Source: Nitratiruptor sp. (GTDB lineage: Bacteria > Campylobacterota > Campylobacteria > Campylobacterales > Nitratiruptoraceae). Taken from it: a DNA stretch of 8,510 nucleotides. The notes beneath the pieces were generated by a model. It was not told the DNA's origin and made no database searches. It was given only the letters and a program-made list of their open reading frames with translations. Positions 6,013 through 8,510 of this stretch are shown piece after piece; position 1 is the first letter of the stretch; each line of letters opens with the position of its first letter. The stretch spans positions 1 through 8,510 of the forward strand of contig WGBB01000131.1 of NCBI GenBank assembly GCA_015494505.1, written 5' to 3'. The translations under genes were made by a program, and so were the position numbers.

Positions 6013-6689
6013 TGGGCCTCGACCTCTATGCGCGTATAGAGCCGCTTTTGGGTTTCGAAGAAGAGAAGCGCCAACTATACGAGATTTTTTTAGACAAACT
6101 CGAGGTCCTCGGCGTGCATGATGTGCTCGATATAGGGTGCGGCAGCGGTGCTTTTATGGAACTTGCCCAAAAGAGGGGATTTTCCATCAAAGGCATCGAT
6201 ATTAGCTGCGCGATGGTAGAGCGTGCGCGCGCAAGGGGGTTTGATGCCGAGTGCATGGACGTATGTGAAATGCGAGGAAGCTTCGAAGCTGCCGTAGCCG
6301 TTTTCGACGTGATTAACTACATGGACCACAAGGCTTTGGCACGATTTTTTGCGTGTGTGCGGCGAATTCTCAAAGATGGCGGCTATTTTTTGTGTGACAT
6401 GAATACGCTCTATGGCTTCGAAGAGGTGGCTCAAGGCACACTCCTCATAGAGCGTGAGGATGCGTGTGTGGCGATAGAAGCGGAGTTTGCAGATATGAAA
6501 CTTTTTACAAAAATACTCTACTTTTATAAGCAAAACCAATGCTACCGAAAAGAAAAAGATAGTATAATCCAGTACTACCACGATGTGGCTAATTTGAAAC
6601 GATTGGGATTGAAACTTGTGGATATAGATTTGGTCTCGTTGTTCGCTCAAGAGCCTGATAAAGCACTGCTAGTATGGCAAAAGGATTGA
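6012..6689 (+). CDS. Class I SAM-dependent methyltransferase, substrate unknown
   Basis: A 225-residue cytoplasmic enzyme with a Rossmann-type methyltransferase core. Motif I is VLDIGCGSG (38-46), the acidic residue binding the SAM ribose is Asp63 in GIDIS, and a later strand reads VAVFDVINYMD. After it comes the helix and strand typical of the fold, ending VRRILKDGGYFLCDMNT. This resembles small-molecule or ubiquinone-type methyltransferases, but the substrate cannot be read from the sequence. I start at the ATG at 6012, with GAGGT (6001-6005) 6 bases upstream; the TTG at 6009 would add one residue and is less likely. It overlaps the hisG stop by one base and is followed after one base by the PilZ/HDOD gene, so coupled expression is likely. 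Confidence 0.9.
   Translation: MGLDLYARIEPLLGFEEEKRQLYEIFLDKLEVLGVHDVLDIGCGSGAFMELAQKRGFSIKGIDISCAMVERARARGFDAECMDVCEMRGSFEAAVAVFDVINYMDHKALARFFACVRRILKDGGYFLCDMNTLYGFEEVAQGTLLIEREDACVAIEAEFADMKLFTKILYFYKQNQCYRKEKDSIIQYYHDVANLKRLGLKLVDIDLVSLFAQEPDKALLVWQKD
6563..6568 (+). promoter_or_regulatory. Possible internal -10 box before the PilZ/HDOD gene
   Basis: An exact TATAAT lies within the 3' third of the methyltransferase gene, in a locally AT-rich stretch, about 123 bases before the next start codon. No good -35 box is visible 16-18 bases upstream. It may simply be the codons for Ser-Ile-Ile. Confidence 0.22.
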
Positions 6690-6690
6690 G

Positions 6691-8510
6691 ATGGCCCTGT
6701 TTGGATTTGGGAAGAAAAAAGAGCCGAAGAAAGAGCCGCAGCATCAAAGCGAAGACGTGAAGCTCAATAGGCGGCGATGGATACGCTACGACGTACGCGG
6801 ACTGCAAACGAGCCTAGGCGAAGCCGTGGATATATCGAGACGCAGTATCGCCGTAGCTGCCGATAAAAAGCTCGAAATCGGAGAGAAACTCGATATCGTC
6901 ATAGGAGATGAAACCTTCGAGGCCCAGGTAGTGGCTGTGTATAAAAACCGCGTGGCTCTGGAACTTGCAAGCGATATCACCCAAGATATCATCCAAGATG
7001 CACTTCCCACTCTTGCATCTTGCAAAACAGAGCCGCGCAAAGACTTTCGTTTCGATACGCTTTTGAGCGATGAAGACGTGCGTATTAACAGAGCCATCGT
7101 CAATCTCATGCTCGAAATAGAAGACCCCAATACCACCATCGAAAAGCTGGAGCAAAACATCCTAGCGGTGCCCAAGCTCGAAGAGCTCATTCTCAAACGC
7201 GCCAACTCCATAGAAAAAGCACGCGCCGCACGCATAGAGACGGTGCGTGATGCAATAGCGAGACTGGGATTTGAAGAGATCAAGCTCATGGTCTACGACT
7301 ATATCAATTATGATCTCAATCTCACCAATACCGCTTTGATCCATTTCAAAGATTTCGACCTTTTTACGTTGATGATCAATGCACTCTTTAAGCGGTTCGC
7401 ACCGCTTTTTGGCTTTAACGATATCAAGAGCGAAGGGCAGTCGCTCATGGGGATGAGCTATGTGGGAGCCATGTATCTTGCGCAGCAGAGTGAAAAACTG
7501 CGTCGGCACTACACAGATGTGGATGCGCTCTTTGCGTATGAGATGCGGGTTTTGGAGCAAGCCGAACTGGGAGAGGATCTCTTGGCACTCGATCGCTACT
7601 ACTTTCTAGAAGTTCTCGGTGTCTTTACCTATATTTTCGATGGATTCGTGCTTGCATACATGGCGCATCAGCCCCACTACAAGCCACCTTTTAGGATGAC
7701 GCTGAGCGCTCGCAAGCTCAAATTTTCCTATATAGCCTATCTTACGATGCTTGCGATGCGCTACATTTTAGGTGCTGACAAGCATAGCGGTTATGTGCTT
7801 TTCAATCGTCTCAAACGTTTCGGCTACGATCTGGGCGAAGCGAAAGATTTTCTCAATGCCATCATCGACGAAGTGAACCACAAACTTCGCAAAATCGGAT
7901 CGGATAAACATATCAAACACTGTCAGATGCCTACCATTCTCTACTCTTTGGAAAACTATCTGGGAGGGGGCATCTACTACGAATATATCAAAACACAGCT
8001 AGAAGAGGTGCACAAAGGCCATGGGCGTATCGTTATAGGGTATGAAGATGAGTCTTATACCCATTTCGTGCTCGAAAAGATCATCAACTACGACGAGTAT
8101 CGTTTCAACAAACTTCCTTTTGCCGTGATAGATTGTGCCGCTATCGAAGATGAAGATCTCGCCCTCGATCAGTTCTCCAGTTTCGATATGCTGCTTATAA
8201 AAAACCTTCATAAGCTTCCGGAGTCGCTTCAGGCAGACTTTGCCAAGCTCTATCGCGATTTTGATGGAGTGCTTTTTGCTACGTTCACAAAATCCGCGCT
8301 GCTCGATTTTGCACGTCCGCAGCTGTATGATCTCATATGTGACGATTATGTGGAGATGCCAAGCTATGAACACTCTGCGATTTTTTATATGAAAATGGTG
8401 CAAAATGCACTAGCGCAGCTCAAAAACTTTGCACATGGCGAGGTGTGCGATATAGCGGAGTTTAAAGAGGAGGCAAAGAGTTTTGGGTGTATAGAGAGGG
8501 AGTGTATAGA
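6691..8510 (+). CDS. PilZ-like / HDOD-like / degenerate NtrC-type AAA+ fusion protein (3' end outside window)
   Basis: At least 606 residues, with no stop codon before the right edge. The ATG (6691) has AAAGGA 5 bases upstream and begins one base after the methyltransferase stop. Domains I read, in order: a Lys-rich leader (1-26); a PilZ-like barrel (about 27-95) with an R-x3-R motif (Arg28, Arg32) and DISRRS (47-52), where the consensus D-x-S-x-x-G ends in Ser instead of Gly; an HDOD-like helical region (best match about 130-206, where LEIEDPNTTIEKLEQNI, LKRANS and VRDAIARLGFEEIK align with the family pattern) extending to perhaps 345; a linker (346-444); and a region (445-578) recalling the sigma-54-activator AAA+ core, with PFAVIDCAA (476-484), LHKLPESLQADFAKL (506-520), GVLFATFT (526-533) and VEMPSY (554-559). 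Catalytic elements of that core are missing. Likely a signalling scaffold; this is inference from remembered family patterns. Confidence 0.82.
   Translation, partial: MALFGFGKKKEPKKEPQHQSEDVKLNRRRWIRYDVRGLQTSLGEAVDISRRSIAVAADKKLEIGEKLDIVIGDETFEAQVVAVYKNRVALELASDITQDIIQDALPTLASCKTEPRKDFRFDTLLSDEDVRINRAIVNLMLEIEDPNTTIEKLEQNILAVPKLEELILKRANSIEKARAARIETVRDAIARLGFEEIKLMVYDYINYDLNLTNTALIHFKDFDLFTLMINALFKRFAPLFGFNDIKSEGQSLMGMSYVGAMYLAQQSEKLRRHYTDVDALFAYEMRVLEQAELGEDLLALDRYYFLEVLGVFTYIFDGFVLAYMAHQPHYKPPFRMTLSARKLKFSYIAYLTMLAMRYILGADKHSGYVLFNRLKRFGYDLGEAKDFLNAIIDEVNHKLRKIGSDKHIKHCQMPTILYSLENYLGGGIYYEYIKTQLEEVHKGHGRIVIGYEDESYTHFVLEKIINYDEYRFNKLPFAVIDCAAIEDEDLALDQFSSFDMLLIKNLHKLPESLQADFAKLYRDFDGVLFATFTKSALLDFARPQLYDLICDDYVEMPSYEHSAIFYMKMVQNALAQLKNFAHGEVCDIAEFKEEAKSFGCIERECI

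Noticed and set aside
6090..6650. Minus-strand open frame (186 codons) opposite the methyltransferase
   Set aside because: Antisense to intact methyltransferase motifs and without a ribosome site or recognisable product.
7999..8403. Minus-strand frames (7999-8403, 7162-7560, 6786-7289) inside the fusion gene
   Set aside because: The plus-strand frame is continuous for over 600 codons with domain-like content, coupled to the upstream gene; the minus frames look like shadows.
1..8510. tRNA genes, CRISPR repeats, insertion sequences, attachment sites
   Set aside because: Almost all of the sequence is accounted for by closely packed genes; I saw no spaced direct repeats, terminal inverted repeats, transposase motifs or tRNA-like cloverleaf sequences.

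Overview
The window is almost entirely coding. It looks like a chromosomal housekeeping segment of a free-living member of the Campylobacterota (epsilonproteobacteria). This rests on gene content and order: gatC-(pilT)-cvpA-lysS running one way, and a small membrane protein, a lipoprotein, a ~94-residue orphan and a short type III pantothenate kinase (coaX) running the other. As I remember it, Campylobacter jejuni has much the same divergent block around gatC. Base composition is near 47-48% GC by eye, higher than Campylobacter or Helicobacter, which fits the Sulfurovum/Hydrogenimonas/Nitratifractor kind of lineage. I cannot name a genus. There are no RNA genes, insertion sequences, CRISPR arrays or signs of recent transfer.

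Left half, minus strand (2849 down to 1): gatC (amidotransferase subunit C), pilT (type IV pilus retraction ATPase), cvpA (CvpA-family membrane protein) and lysS (class II lysyl-tRNA synthetase, cut by the window's left edge). Gaps are 4-9 bases, so this reads as one operon. Two genes serve aminoacyl-tRNA supply; the pilus ATPase is the odd member.

Centre (2850-2918): the only intergenic stretch, 69 bp and AT-rich. It holds candidate divergent promoters, including two face-to-face TAAAAT hexamers that form a perfect inverted repeat.

Right half, plus strand (2919 to 8510): seven genes that overlap or nearly touch. (1) A single-pass membrane protein built like YfgM. (2) A lipoprotein with propeller-like repeats built like BamB. 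(3) A 94-residue protein of unknown function. (4) coaX, for coenzyme A synthesis. (5) A short-form hisG, the first step of histidine synthesis. (6) A class I SAM-dependent methyltransferase of unknown substrate. (7) A long reading frame still open at the right edge. Members 1 and 2 repeat the E. coli yfgM-bamB pairing and may serve envelope protein biogenesis.

The most unusual item is the last gene (6691 to the edge, at least 606 residues). It appears to join an N-terminal PilZ-like domain, an HDOD-like central region and a C-terminal remnant of a sigma-54-activator (NtrC-type) AAA+ domain. That remnant keeps the recognisable framework but has lost Walker A, the GAFTGA segment, the Walker B acidic pair and the arginine-finger region. 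It is best read as a cyclic-di-GMP-linked or otherwise signal-linked scaffold, not an ATPase. It sits in the same window as pilT, but no functional link is shown.
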